Shown here: positions 21,806-33,881 of the stretch, piece after piece
How positions within the stretch are numbered: the stretch's first letter is position 1
Layout of the letters: each line of letters starts with the position of its first letter
Source of the DNA: Eustoma russellianum
Lineage: Eukaryota > Streptophyta > Magnoliopsida > Gentianales > Gentianaceae
NCBI GenBank assembly: GCA_036186865.1
Contig: AP025062.1
Span: 27,628,571-27,692,570 of the forward strand
DNA length: 64,000 nt
Direction of reading: 5' to 3'
Position numbers and translations under genes: made by a program
The notes under the pieces: model-generated
Seen by the model: the letters and a program-made list of their open reading frames with translations, nothing else
What the model was told of the DNA's origin: nothing
The model's database searches: none

Positions 21806-22766
21806 TACATACATAGTATGGGGTGGTCAAGAGTAGAAAAGGAAGAAGAATTGTGGTTAGATTAATAACCCAATAAAATACCAAGTGTAGAAAATTGTGT
21901 AGAAACTAAACGATAAAATTTTGTCATATTCTACCCACTCCCACTACCATTTGGCCGTCCACCCTAGCAAGGAAGAAACATACCAAAAAGCCTTCTAAAC
22001 CTTACACCCTTTCTTACATTTCTTAGACTCTTCAACCAAGCCAAAATCACTCCCTCCCACTCCATTTTGACCGCCACACTAGTCTAAGGAAGGAGGAGAT
22101 TTTTCCTCTTCCTCCACTCCATTGTCTTGCACTTTAAAGACAACAACTATTCCATCTTCTCCCATCAACATTCCAACTTCATGACGAAGGCTTCCCCCAC
22201 TCCCATCATACTCTCAACCACCTCCTCTCTATAGAAAGAGAGAACTTCCACTTTCTTCACACTTCACACTTAGCAAAAATTTTCCATGTTCTTACACCTT
22301 TCTTTCCTCTCCTAAGAAAGAAAACAAGTTTTCCAACCCCATCTTCTTGCTTTTGTCCGAGAGTATACAAAGATGAAACATTTCTTCTATTCACCTCACA
22401 CAATCCTTCGAGACAATAACTACAACATCCTCGTTTATTCAAGAAATAAGTAGGCCAAACTTTGTTGAGCCAAGAACCAATGAGTAGCAAGGTAAGAACT
22501 TCATGTAAGATGAGTTTAACTTCTTCTATTTATCCATTTTCATGGTTGCTCACTAACCAATTCTATTTGGTGTCAAACCCGTGGGTTATTTAAGGCAAAA
22601 AGAAGAATGTTTTCTTCAAGCCAAGTGAAGAAATCTTCACTTTCATTATAAGGTTAAGTAAGAAAGGCAAGTACTCTTCTTAGATCCTTCATGGATTTCC
22701 AAAGATCTAAGTATATAAGTTCATATAAAAGTTGGATCATTCATAATGCATGTTCAATGTTTTAAT

Positions 22767-24161
22767 TGTCAGGAAATCAACCGAGATCACTGCCAAACGC
22801 GCATCGGAAAACAAAAACTTGATCTCCGATTTTCTACCAAGGATCCATGTTGTTCGTTTAATTCGACAAAAGAAATCAAAAACTACCTCCGTAGATTCGA
22901 AGTCTGCAGATGGAAGAGGTGCGAAATCACGAACACCCTCTGTCGGTATCCACACGAACGCTTCCGCCCGGAGTGCTAGCTCTTCAAATGGCGCGGCTGA
23001 AGAACTCGTTTTTCTCAAAAACGATTCTAGGGTTTCGTTTTCTGTTCTTTCGTTTTTCTAATTGCTTGGTGTGTGAGATACGCCAAGCTCCATACATATA
23101 TATAGATATCAAAATCCGATTGCAGATCGGATTTGTTAACGCTATCAAAATCCGTACCAGATATGGATTCTGTTAGGATTAGATAAAACAAATCGAAATC
23201 CATATCAAATATGGATTCTCTGTTATTATCCGATGATATAAATATATACAAAAAAACAAAATTAATAATAATAATAATAATAATTAATATCCAATATTAA
23301 TATTATTAATATTATTATTCTCAGCCATACGCATTCTTGTGTGTGACCCGATAGGCCCATATTAATTGGCAGTTGATCAAATCTCTATTAAACCAACAAG
23401 TCGTAATTGGCCTCTAGCAAGGCATTACAACTACCCAATTAATACGAGTAAAGTTCAACTAGCCTAATAATAGTACATGCATTAATCCTTTTGTCACACG
23501 ATATCTAGTTTGAACATAAGTCATGGTCAGCGTCATACTTATATAGTTCAAACATATGATTACTCGATCTCTAAGTAGACTGATAAAACAAATGATATTG
23601 ATCACACTATCAATTCATTTGAGCACGGCCATGCATTTCACAGTCTAACTAATCGAGGGGCCCAATGATATCTCTCTCAAAAGAGAGGGACAAATTCTAT
23701 CTTGATTGTTCAATATCCTCTACATAATTTCTATCACATTCAATCATGACCTTTATTATTATCCAGTTACGGATAACGTTTGATCATGTCAAAATATAAT
23801 AGTCCTTATGTTGGAAACTATGACAATCTCAAGTCAAAGGATTAAAACATGACTATCATGAGATTTACTTATGACGCTAATCCATGTAGCAATCTCATGA
23901 TGGGTCTATCCAATACACTGTTCTCTAACAAGTATCTATGAGATTGATTCGTATCACCATACACATAATCATCTCATGATTATCAAATCAATACTCATAC
24001 TGATTACAAATTATTTTATCTCCATAACAATAATGAATCAGGGACATATATCAAAATTGTGTAACATACTAACCAACAATAATGATAATAAAACCTCTTT
24101 TATTAATAATAAATGCATAACATAAATATCCAAATCATGGCCTAGGGCACATACACTAACA
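22767..24161 (-). repeat. LTR J: solo LTR inserted in LTR H
   Basis: On the minus strand it begins TGTTAGTGTATGTGCCCTAG (24161) and ends TTTCCTGACA (22767), about 1395 bp with TG...CA ends. The flanks are TTAAT (22762-22766) and TTAGT (24162-24166), a target duplication with one transition. No primer-binding site or polypurine tract adjoins either end. Frames inside it carry no recognisable domain. I do not know its family; the start resembles LTRs of non-autonomous plant elements. Confidence 0.75.
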
Positions 24162-24937
24162 TTAGTATCAAGAATATGCAAAAGCTATGTTTTAAGTGAT
24201 GTTTATAGTGTGATATATGACCTATATACATTCGGCCATTATGTAAGAATATAGATTCATATGCATAAATGAAATGAAATGAACACTTATATGTGGTGTA
24301 GGTAGAAATTAAAGAAAGAAAATGAAGACATATGATATGTTAGGAAAAGATCACTAAGAAGATATTTTGATGCATGCGTTCATATGTTTTCCATAAAGAG
24401 CATCACTTTTGTGTCTATTTATGATTTTGGCTTTCATGAAATTTTGTGTCCATGATTTAGCATGCTATGAGACAATCATATTCATGACTATGATTCTAGC
24501 TAACAAAAGTTCTTTCTTGATGATCTCCATCTTTATTTACACATATATATACACACGGCCTAAAATAGGGTTTTTAGCCTACTTGCTTTATTTTCATGGT
24601 TTCCATCATCTTGTATGTTTATGCATTTTATCATGATATTTCAAGTCATTATATTGATGGAAACTAGTATGCATATTGTTGGAATAAATATCAAAACCAA
24701 GATATAAGTAAGAGATGTGGAAAAAAAGATTTATGTGGCACATACCAAGTGTATATATTCGACCATAAGGTCAAAAATGAAGAATAAGAATAAACTTTAT
24801 TACATGTTATAAATGTAGATATGGGTGTCATGTAAAGAAATGGTCATAAGGCTAAAATATAAAATAAAGAAGTGTGTTAGACGAATGTAAAAATATAAAT
24901 ATGTGTATGTGTGTATATTCGGCCAAAAGGGCTTTTT

Positions 24938-24940
<3 letters not shown>
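24162..24940 (+). repeat. LTR H, second segment
   Basis: LTR H resumes after J's target duplication. It contains CGGCCATTATG- and CGGCCAAAAGGGC-type motifs also present in the flipped D LTR (34476-36527). It ends in an (AT)n tract. No gene is seen. Confidence 0.6.

Positions 24941-24997
<57 letters not shown>
24941..24997. repeat. (AT)n microsatellite at an LTR junction
   Basis: About 28 AT units lie exactly between LTR H sequence and the truncated edge of a SIRE-like LTR. Confidence 0.95.
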
Positions 24998-24998
<1 letters not shown>

Positions 24999-25612
24999 CA
25001 CCTTTGTCATGATAACCAAGATAGTAATACACCCTTGAAATATTTTTCACCATATGATGTTCCTACAAAACTTAAAATACCAATTTTGCCCTTTTTGGTA
25101 AATTGTAGAAACTTCCAAGGCACGTTAGTCACAAGACAATAGTAATCACCAAAAACACATAATAATCACATAATGAACATGTATAATTCATATACAAATG
25201 AAAACAATCATTTTAACATATTTTAAAAAATTATTTCTAAAAACCCTAGACAGCGATCGATCGAAGTGCCTCAGCTTCAGAGATCGATGTCTCACAGAAA
25301 GTTTCAGAGTTTGCCTCTGACCTACATCGATCGATTGAAGTGAGGGTTCGATGTACATCGATCGATCGATGTGTCTCAGGTTTAGAGATCGATGTCTCAC
25401 AGAAAGGTCTTAAACTTTTATTCCTTATATAGATCGATCGATGCGAGAGATCTATGTACATAGATCGATCGATGTGCAACAACATGATAGATCGATGTCA
25501 GCTTTTTCAACTTTTTCAACTTTTAATCACATATAATACCATGTGTGACATTTTTAAGTATTCACTACTTAAAATCATGACTTTGAAAATTATCCAAACA
25601 TATTTCTCAACA
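24998..25612 (-). repeat. SIRE-like LTR fragment of the Copia1/G family
   Basis: On the minus strand it starts TGTTGAGAAATATG (25612) and matches the first 600 bp of LTR G (60615-61210), including the palindrome array. It is truncated at the (AT)n tract, so only the U3 end survives. It was inserted in, or recombined into, LTR H. Confidence 0.88.
25249..25497 (-). repeat. ATCGATCGAT palindrome array in the SIRE-like LTR fragment
   Basis: Several copies of the ACATCGATCGATCGATGT-type palindrome, some degenerate, are separated by CTCT- and GAGGCACTT-containing spacers. The array begins about 115 bp from the LTR start. The spacer next to the CTAGGGTTTTT border matches that of LTR G. Confidence 0.9.
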
Positions 25613-26975
25613 TTTTCATGATTTAAGGCATGGATTATGTACATATATGTGGGGTTTTATGACAGGATGATATGAGAAAGTTTAAGAGCGTAAATAGTGT
25701 AGAATGGCCTAGTAGGCCGAATGCATCCATGTTCAACTCATGAAATATTTTTTTAAAAAAAATTCACCCTTGCATTTTGAATTATATTGTATAGTCGGAA
25801 ATATCATGACATGTTTATCGTATGTATATGATCACTTAGAGATCGTCATAATACCATGTCCGATGTGATTGATATTGTGGGTATATAGTATGTTATTGAT
25901 GATTGGATGCCGACAGGACATCGGAACCCAAGGGGGTTGATGTCATGGACATATAGTATGTTTCTTTATATGTCCGAGTGTAACACCTTGTCAAGGACAA
26001 GAGATCTCCGGAATATCGAGTCACCGTTAGTTTATGTACTTATGATGTAACACCATGTTTGCTGCATCAGGATTCACATTAGTACATGTGACTATGTGGG
26101 GGATTATTCTGTTCAAATGACGATATCATTCGCATGCAAGGTAAAATGCTGTAGTCATCATATGAAAATGGCATGTTTATGAAAATGTCATGTATGGGAG
26201 ATGTTTATGGAAAATGGATACGAATTTTATGTTTTATCGTTCATCGTTATGGAATTTTTATGGCATTGTTTTAAGACATCGCATCGTAAGAATATAGCAT
26301 TTACATGACTCGTATAAGGACTTAATACATCTAGATGATAAGATAAGTATGCTGATTATCTTAGACCTTGATTGAGACTTTAAGTATGGACATGTATAGA
26401 AATGGTGTTTATATGGGTTTGATAGTATAGAATGTTTACTTTTATAATGATGTTAACTATACATGTGTTATATGATTACATTTATATTATGCCACTTTAC
26501 TTATTAAAAATGAAGATGTGACATGTAATGTTCGTTACTTACGCTTTATTATTTTATTACCCGTCTCTCCATGCATGATCCACATGACGTATCTAAATAG
26601 ACTCCTTGGTGGACGATTAGTGTTATCGCTCATACTTGACTTATCACATTGTAGAGAACAGAGACACTGACACGCTATTCATAGATGACGAAACCCGGTT
26701 AGATTACCCGTGAGCGAAGAAGTAATCCAGAGTTATCTTTTGGGATATGCCCGTTATTTTGATCATGATGTATTTAGACTATTTTGGAACATTGTACCTT
26801 ATGATTTGTACGGACTTGTGACGATTTTTATTATATGCATGTCGTATGTTTATCGTTATATTGCTTTCGCTATATCGATTCATTATTCATGTCGACGTGC
26901 AAATGTATGGTATTGACGTCTTGTACTTCTCGTAGCAAGAGTATGGCAGGTGCACCATGTCGAGACCCTAGTCCC
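25613..26975 (+). repeat. LTR H, third segment
   Basis: The stretch around 26560-26720 (TTATCGCTCATACTTG, AGAGAACAGAGACACTGAC, CCCGTGAGC) is homologous to the minus strand of the D LTR at 34770-34870. Near 26930-26975 it has GAGTATGGCAGGTGCACC and CCCTAGTCCCGCC, close to the D LTR terminus, but it lacks the final GGGGCGCTACA. It is therefore truncated at its 3' end. Confidence 0.72.
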
Positions 26976-28314
26976 GCCTTAATTATACGCGTATAACAGG
27001 CCTGCAATTCCACCATTGATATTTTTGGAGGGATAATTTTGCTGTTGACATTGTAGCCGCTGCTTTTGCCGATTTGAAGGAAAGGAAAAAACGGAAAATA
27101 AAAAGAAAAACAAAGCAGCATATCTTATAGCTGAGAAATTAAGGTGCCAGACAACTTGAAGAGGCTGAATAATACATGACTCATCTATGATCTCTATCAG
27201 CCAAGAAACACGGGATGTAAAGCTCATTCATGTGTTATGCAGAAACTTAAATTGTACGTAACATAATAATTGTAGATAAAAACAAAGTTTTCCGTGTAAA
27301 ATTACAAGCCAGGCAGGTCAGACAAGCTTGATCTTCCTTATTAATTAATTTATTATCTTGTTTGATTGGAAGGGCGGGTATGGAGGAGTCTTTCGTCCAA
27401 ACAGAAGAAAGAAAGGAAAAAAATATACGTAATTTATTAGCATAAAGAAATGCTCATTCAAATAAATATTACCACATTGTCTTAGAAGCTCCCGCCATTG
27501 GATGTACGCAATCATACTTATGAGTTAAAAACACACATAGGTTGTTTCCTGATGACCCATAATGAAAATTGTGTCAAGCTTTGTCGATCAACTTCTACTT
27601 CACAATATAAGAAGCGCAGTCAATTTAGGGAGTCATTTTGTTTTAAAAAATGGCATAAGTACTTTAAACTTTTATATATGTCACGGCATCTTTTGACAGG
27701 GAAATCAATTTTGTACCTTTACCATCACCAGCATCAACATCTTCTCTGAATTCTGTCATCTATCTTTTAGCATTGTTCTACCAAGATTCAGCAAAATAAT
27801 AAATGATAGCACAAATAAGTACGAAAAAGCGACAATTCTTATGTAGTCGGAGACAAGAACTAATGTAAAAAAATCGACAATGCTTATGCATAGAACAGAG
27901 AACAGACTATTAAAAATATTTATATTGTCATAATTTTAAACGAGAAGTTGATTCTAACCAATAAGATTTTCTTTTTAAAAACAGAGCTACTCCGGGACAG
28001 AGAGTATTACACAAAAGTACTACACTAACCTTTTCTTTTTCTTTTGAGAAAAAGGGTATTATGAAAATTAATCGTCTCCACATGACTGAAATAATTATAA
28101 GTATAAAAAATAATACGAAGTTTAGAGTACACGAAGCAAATTTTCCTTTGGGAAAGAAAAAAGGATAAATTTCACTCAAATACATGTTATTAGGATAAAA
28201 TTGCTTCGGACCCAGGCTATAACTATTAATTTGCTTCTGGATATAAATTGCCATATTCTCTGAAAATAGCCGAAACCGCTAAGGTATGATATAAAGCAAG
28301 ATGGATGCACGAGG
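26976..28314. other. 1.3 kb intergenic, nothing recognised
   Basis: AT-rich sequence with no frame showing a recognisable domain and no repeat that I can place. It ends at the first base of the Tat 5' LTR. Confidence 0.55.
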
Positions 28315-29309
28315 TGATTGAGCCAAAAAAATACCTCGTTAGTCAATAACGGTCAACGCTGAAGTAGGGGTGTAAAAATGGTTAAGTATGGCGGGTCGGC
28401 CCGGAGGATGACCAGGTCACATGCGGACAAACAGTCCATCTCGGCCACAGGGCCCCACTGCCATCTCGCCCACAGGACCTCTCGGCCATCTCGGCCATAC
28501 GGTCTCAGTGCCCCCAGGGGGCTAAAGATTTCACCTCGGCCTAAAGGCCTCATTTAAGCCTAAGGGACACACCTCGGCCTCAAGGCCTCATCTCGGTCTA
28601 CAGTTCTATCTCGGCCAAAGAGTTGGACTCGGCCTCGGATCCGATCTACTTACTTATCTCGGACCACTTTCTACGGCGTCAGCTACGAGCATCATGAAAG
28701 GCCCACCAATGCTCCTTGAAGTCGGCCACTTTCATCTCGGCAGGCTGACCCCACATCATCAGCCATCTCAGGCACTTCTGAGTGCTTCTATATGACTTCA
28801 TCTCGGTCCTAGGAGTTTACCCTGTGTAATTCTACCAGGTGAAACACCCAGCCAGGTGTCCCAAGCTAGCTTACTCAGCTCAGCACCGAGCCACGCAGCG
28901 AGCATGCAAGAGCAAGAGTCATCCAAATGATCTCCTTGCCTGTCACGATATCCGGGCTCTGCCCATGCATTGGCCCAAGCTGCCATATAAAAAGGCTGAG
29001 CAGCAGGAGAGAGAAGGACAAGTAACAACAAGCTCAGAAAAAACTACACGCCAGTAACTCGTCTTCTCCACAGTGAAAACGCAGGTTTACCGAAAAACCT
29101 CAATTTACAAAACCTTCATCATATATAAACCTTCCTAAAATGGCCTTAACTGACTTGAGAGTCGACGGGTATTACCCGGGGCCATAGATCCCGGGTCCCC
29201 TGACCCTTTCTCTTTGTGCAGGTCTGCAGCTCGCTCATTAAGGACAACTGACGGAGTTCTAATGGCACCACATCAAACAAATACTTGGTGATATAATCCG
29301 ACATCATCA
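28315..29309 (+). repeat. Tat-lineage Gypsy 5' LTR (about 995 bp)
   Basis: It starts TGATTGAGCC and the first 397 bp recur at 43403-43799, before the 3' copy is cut. It is rich in CTCGGCC motifs. The end is placed at CATCA just before the primer-binding site; this end is inferred. Confidence 0.88.
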
Positions 29310-29312
29310 TAT

Positions 29313-29329
29313 TGGCGCTAGAAGGAGGG
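29313..29329 (+). other. Tat element primer-binding site
   Basis: TGGCGCTAGAAGGAGGG lies just after the LTR end. This type of site is common in Tat-lineage elements. I cannot name the tRNA with certainty. Confidence 0.7.
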
Positions 29330-29391
29330 CCCGAACCTCCGTCATTTAAGTCTTCCTAATCGCACTATTTAAAGCTTTTAAGTCAGCTCAA

Positions 29392-30582
29392 ATGGGAAAA
29401 GAAGTCCATGAAGGACTAGGAGAGTCCTCAAATTTACACCGTCGAAAAGACACCCGCTCTGTTTATCCTGGACAGGATTCCAGGAGGCCAGAGCCAGAAG
29501 CGAAGAAGGTCCCGGTGGTAACCGCGGATGAGAAAGAGAAGGCCATGAAGTATGTGGCTGAGAATTTGAACGTGTTTGAGGCCGTGGTGGAGCGGCTCAA
29601 AGGGAAGCGCCCTAAGATGGAATACTTGGAGGAAGATTCTACCTCCTTTTACCAAAAACAGAAGACCCAACGGCAATCTTCTCACCACCCACAGGGTTTT
29701 ATGACAGATGCAAGACGTAGTGGCGACATAGCCCCTACAGTGGAGTCGGTGCCTATACCTAGGCAGCGCCTGGGTGTAAGGTCCCGATCTTTCAAGAGTG
29801 TTCGACAGGAGGCTGACCCTCGCTGGCCGAGGGGCCGACCTGAAGAGCCCAGACCTGAATATATGAGGGTGATCCAAGAAAGCCCATTTTCTTGGGACAT
29901 CGCGGAGTATTTGGCACCCGACAATTTTAAGGTGCCAAAAATGGACACTTATGACGGGACGTCTGATCCAACTGATCATCTTTTTCAGTTTCAGACGGCC
30001 ATGAGCCTAAAGAATATTCCAGATCCTCTCCGCTGCAAGACCTTTCCAATGTATTTGCGGGGAAAGGTAAGAAGATGGTTCCAGGAGCTCCCACCTCAGT
30101 CGGTGGACTCCTTTAGACAGTTGGCGCAGAAGTTTAAATCCCAGTTTGTATCGAGTGCGCCGTTCATAAAGAACTCTTCACACCTTATGACTTTGAAGCA
30201 AGGTCCTGAAGAGTCTGTTCTGAAATATATGCAGCGCTTCTCAGACGAGTCACTGCAGGTCAGTGACCGGAATGAAGGAGTGAAGGCCGCTGCATTTATC
30301 AATGGTCTCAGGGCGGGTCGTCTCTTTTCCCAGCTCGTAGAAGAGGGACCCACCACGCTGAGAGAATGCCTGGAAAAGGCGCATCAGTTTGCCCGCGGAG
30401 AAGAGGCAAACCGACTAAAAAATAGGCCGAGCAGAGTACTCGGCACGAACCTCGGCCCAGTTCCAAAACGGACCGACATGAGGACAAGCGTGATCGGCGC
30501 AGTGCGTTCGATTGCCTTGGGAGCCGAGGTAAACGAGGTAGAGAAGGTCTGCCCCTTCTGGCCTCAAAAGATAGAATTTTAG
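29392..30582 (+). CDS. Tat gag (capsid)
   Basis: This 396-codon frame starts at an ATG about 60 bp after the primer-binding site. The Retrotrans_gag domain covers roughly residues 170-330 (FKVPKMDTYDGTSDP, LRGKVRRWFQELP, FKSQFVSSAP, ESVLKYMQRFSDE). It forms the particle shell. A frameshift near 30560-30600 moves the conserved continuation to another frame. The 30582 stop is therefore probably not the original end. Confidence 0.9.
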   Translation: MGKEVHEGLGESSNLHRRKDTRSVYPGQDSRRPEPEAKKVPVVTADEKEKAMKYVAENLNVFEAVVERLKGKRPKMEYLEEDSTSFYQKQKTQRQSSHHPQGFMTDARRSGDIAPTVESVPIPRQRLGVRSRSFKSVRQEADPRWPRGRPEEPRPEYMRVIQESPFSWDIAEYLAPDNFKVPKMDTYDGTSDPTDHLFQFQTAMSLKNIPDPLRCKTFPMYLRGKVRRWFQELPPQSVDSFRQLAQKFKSQFVSSAPFIKNSSHLMTLKQGPEESVLKYMQRFSDESLQVSDRNEGVKAAAFINGLRAGRLFSQLVEEGPTTLRECLEKAHQFARGEEANRLKNRPSRVLGTNLGPVPKRTDMRTSVIGAVRSIALGAEVNEVEKVCPFWPQKIEF

Positions 30583-30599
30583 CTGTCATAGAAAGAGAT

Positions 30600-31136
30600 G
30601 GCTTAAGAACAGGCCCGAAGCCTCTGGCAGGTCCCAGAGACAAAAGGGATCCGAAACTGTATTGTCGATACCACCGTGATGTCGGCCATGATACTGAAGA
30701 TTGTCGGCAACTGGCCCAAGCGATTCGGAAGCTGATTGAGTTGGGGCACTTGAAACAGTTCTATGACCCGCGCTCCCGACTTCATAATCGTCTGAGTTTC
30801 CGAAAGAATCCTCAAAAGGATAAATGCCGACCCGAGACTCCCCTCACACGTCCCAGGTCGGACGATGATGGGGACAGAGATCGACAAGAGGCCGTAGTAC
30901 AGCCTCAAATAAACTCCATAATTTACACCATCTCTGGAGGGCCGCCTCAGCAAAATCATGGGGAACCCAGTACGTCAGGAATGTCATTCGGACCTCCCTT
31001 AAAAAAGCGAAGGTTAGCCCGGGAACTGGTCTATGGACCAGAAGATTTTATTCCACTAGACTCTAATAACACGGGTCTAGTAATTGGATTATGTATACAT
31101 ATGGCACCAGATAGAATCGTAGAAGTACGAAGAGTT
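30600..31136 (+). pseudogene. Tat gag C-terminal part with zinc-knuckle-like motif, start of protease
   Basis: In the shifted frame, YCRYHRDVGHDTEDC near 30655-30700 is the CX2HX3GHX4C-type motif of Tat gag. It is followed by QLIRKLIELGHLKQF-like text (AIRKLIELGHLKQFY) and a basic KKRRLAREL stretch. The last codons (IVEVRRV) match the segment just before the protease active site. At 31136/31137 it changes abruptly into Tekay RNase H sequence. The protease active site is absent. Confidence 0.82.
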
Positions 31137-32806
31137 TAAAATATCTTTTCACCCAAAAGGAACTAAACATGAGGCAGCGAAGATGGTTGGAGTTGATGAA
31201 AGACTATGATCTCGCTATCCATTATCATCCGGGTAAGGCAAATAAGGTAGCGGATGCATTGAGTAGGAAGTCAAGTCATGCTAGGCAGACGCCTCTAGAG
31301 AGAGAGATAGCCGAGTTTGGATTGGATGTGGTTGACTCGACTGCAAATATTCTGGCTAAATTGATGATCACTCCTACTTTAATTGATAGGATTAAAGAGG
31401 CGTAAAAGAATGATTCTGAGTTAATGACCATTGTTAAGCAGTTTGAAGAACGACCGGTAAAGGACTTTCAGTTGCATAATGATGGCAGTCTTTGGTTCAA
31501 AGAGAGATTGTGTGTGCCAAACATTGATGGAGTTAAAAGAGAGATCATGACGGAAGCTCACAACTCGCGATTATCCATACATCCGGGAGCAACAAAGATG
31601 TACCAGGACCGTAAAAGAAATTATTGGTGGAACGGTATGAAGCAACACATTGCGAAGTTTGTGGAGAGATGTCATACTTGTCAACAAGTTAAAGCCGAAC
31701 ATCAGAGGCCGGCAGGACTATTACAGTCATTAGAGATTCCAGAGTGGAAATGTGAGCATATTACGATGGACTTCGTTACCGGACTGCCTAAGACTCGCAA
31801 TGGTAATGATGCGATCTGGGTAATCGTGGATCGTCTCACTAAATCGGCACATTTCTTATCCATGTCAATCCAGACATCCATAGAAAAGCTGGTCAGCATG
31901 TATATGAATGAGATAGTCAGCCTGCATGGAACACCTGTCAGCATTGTGTGCGATAGAGATCCCCGTTTTACATCGCGATTCTGGAGAGCTTATCAGAATG
32001 CCATGGGTACCAAACTTTGGATGAGTACAGCATTTCACCCGCAGACCGATGGACAGTCTGAATGTACCATACAGACGTTGGAAGATATGCTACGCGCTTG
32101 CACTTTGGATTTCAAAGGTAGCTGGGACAAATCAGTAAAGTTGATTGAATTCTCTTACAATAACAGCTATCACAGTTCTATAGGTATGACACCATTTGAA
32201 GCATTATATGGAAGAAAGTGTCGATCTCCGTTGTACTGGGATGAGGTTGGCGAGAGAGCCATTATGGGCCCAGAACTGGTAGAACAGACATTGGGGAAGA
32301 TTAAAATGATACGTAAAAGATTGAACGCTGCCCAAGATCGAAGCAAAAGCTGGGCGGATACAAAGAGACGACCGATTGAGTTTGAAGTAGACGAGAAAGT
32401 ATATTTGCGAGTTTCACCGACCAAAGGCGTGACTAGATTTGGGATTAAAGGGAAACTGAGCCCTAGATTTATTGGCCCTTATGAGATACTAGAGAAAGTT
32501 GGAACTGTTGCATACCGGTTGGCCTTACCTCCTACATTATCTCAGGTACATAATGTGTTTCACGTATCCCAGTTACGACGATATGTACACGATCTGGATC
32601 ATATACTGGAGCAGCAACCCGTGACTATTAAAGATGACGTTACGTATGAAGAAGTTCCCATACGGATTGTGGACCGTAAGGAGCAAGTGTTAAGGAGACG
32701 GACAATTTCATTTGTGAAAGTACAGTGGAGTAATCATACTGAACGAGAAGCGACTTGGGAGCCGGAACAGCAAATGCAGAAGCAATATCCACAACTTTTC
32801 GTATGA
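31137..32806 (+). pseudogene. Element D (Tekay-like Gypsy): RNase H end, integrase, chromodomain
   Basis: The segment opens in the RNase H tail (YLFTQKELNMRQRRWLEL, IHYHPGKANKVADALSRK). A TAA at 31403-31405 breaks the frame, most simply a CAA-to-TAA change. From 31424 it is open for 460 codons. Integrase zinc site HPGATKMY...CHTCQQVK; catalytic MDFVTGLP, CDRDPRFTSRFW and HPQTDGQSE; GPYEILEKVG of the GPY/F region. A C-terminal chromodomain (VQWSNHTEREATWEPE) directs integration to particular chromatin in chromoviruses. The 5' LTR, gag, protease and RT of D are missing. Confidence 0.92.
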
Positions 32807-32838
32807 GGTACGTAAGTTTCAAGGACGAAACTTTCTAT

Positions 32839-32851
32839 AAGGGGAGGAGAA
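32839..32851 (+). other. Element D polypurine tract
   Basis: AAGGGGAGGAGAA directly precedes the LTR start TGTTACAG. Confidence 0.88.
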
Positions 32852-33881
32852 TGTTACAGCCCGGAAAATTCGTCATGTCGTAACAACCTACAATACCATA
32901 TACGTAATCTCGTAAGTGTATGATCCATTAGCAATTATATTATAAACATTTGAATCTACACAATAGAAATTCAAAGTTAAGTAGTTAGTAACAACTTAAA
33001 CTATTAGTATAAATTAAATCAAAAATAAATACATGACACAACAATTTTATACTACTTTAAATAAAAGAAAATAAAATATATACATGAAAGAAAAAGAAAA
33101 AGGAAAATGAAAAGGAAGGTGAAGACAACTTGTCTTACACTTTAAACATTTAGCATAAAAAAATGAGCATGCTTAAGAATCTTGTCATAAAACCCATTCC
33201 TCACACCCATACTTGTCTAAAGGTTGTCTTTCACCCCATCCCTCCCATGCTTGGCCGCCTCCCACCATTAGTGGAGAAGAAATTTTTATTTCTTCTTCAA
33301 CTCCTCAAATAATACATCTTCAAATCAACTAATTTCATCCTAAATCCAAGAAACACTCAAGAACACTCCAACACCCCCTTCTTCCCCCTCTTGGCCGAAA
33401 GTTGTGCCTTCAACAAGGAGAAGATTTTCTTCTCCTTTCTTCATAACAACATCACTCAAATCAAGTACCATAAACACTCTATCAACTAAGGAAAATTCAA
33501 GAAGGTGGTAACATCTAGAATCAAAGGAAATCAAGGTAAGAACATTATAAAGTTTAAGTTTGATTCTTCCATATAATTAGTTTCATAAGTTGCTCACTAA
33601 CCCTCCTTTTTAACCCCAAGAACCGTGTATACTAGGAAGGAAGGAAGAAGAACTCTCTTTCAAACCAAGTGAAGGAACCATCATCTAAGTGTAAGAAAAG
33701 TGAACCAAGGCTAGTATTCTTCCTAGATCCTACATGGTTTTACAAATACTAAGTATTTATGTTCATATCAAAGTTGGATCATCATGTAGTATGTTCAATA
33801 TTTATTCTCAAGCAAGTATAGATCTAAGTTTAGAAGAAATATACAATGATGTATATTTGATAATTTCAAACATGGTTATGT
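32852..33881 (+). repeat. Element D 3' LTR, first third
   Basis: It starts TGTTACAGCCCGG after the polypurine tract and is homologous to LTR H (21380-22766). It stops at ...ATGGTTATGTATA, where the strand of the neighbouring sequences flips. The remaining two thirds of this LTR lie, inverted, at 34476-36527. No gene is seen in it. Confidence 0.85.

Larger units (their letters stand above)
21380..22766 (+). repeat. LTR H (Tekay-like Gypsy), first segment
   Basis: It starts TGTTACGGCCCGAAAAATT, matching the D LTR start at 32852 (TGTTACAGCCCGGAAAATT). Later text such as GCTCACTAACC and GTTGGATCATTCATAATGC parallels D at 33595 and 33773. LTR J interrupts it at 22767. No primer-binding site or coding sequence adjoins the whole of H, so it is read as a solo or isolated LTR. 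Confidence 0.75.

Noticed and set aside
21616..21884. Open frames with Tyr-Ile and Cys-Val runs
   Set aside because: They are produced by the (TA)n and (CA)n tracts.
22737..23251. Cluster of small frames on both strands near 22740-23250
   Set aside because: They lie at the edge of solo LTR J, overlap each other in all phases and show no domain.
25188..25485. Minus-strand frames with repeated Ile-Asp-Arg-Ser
   Set aside because: Same artefact of the ATCGATCGAT array.
29434..29979. 181-codon minus-strand frame over the Tat gag
   Set aside because: It is a shadow of the gag coding frame without motifs of its own.
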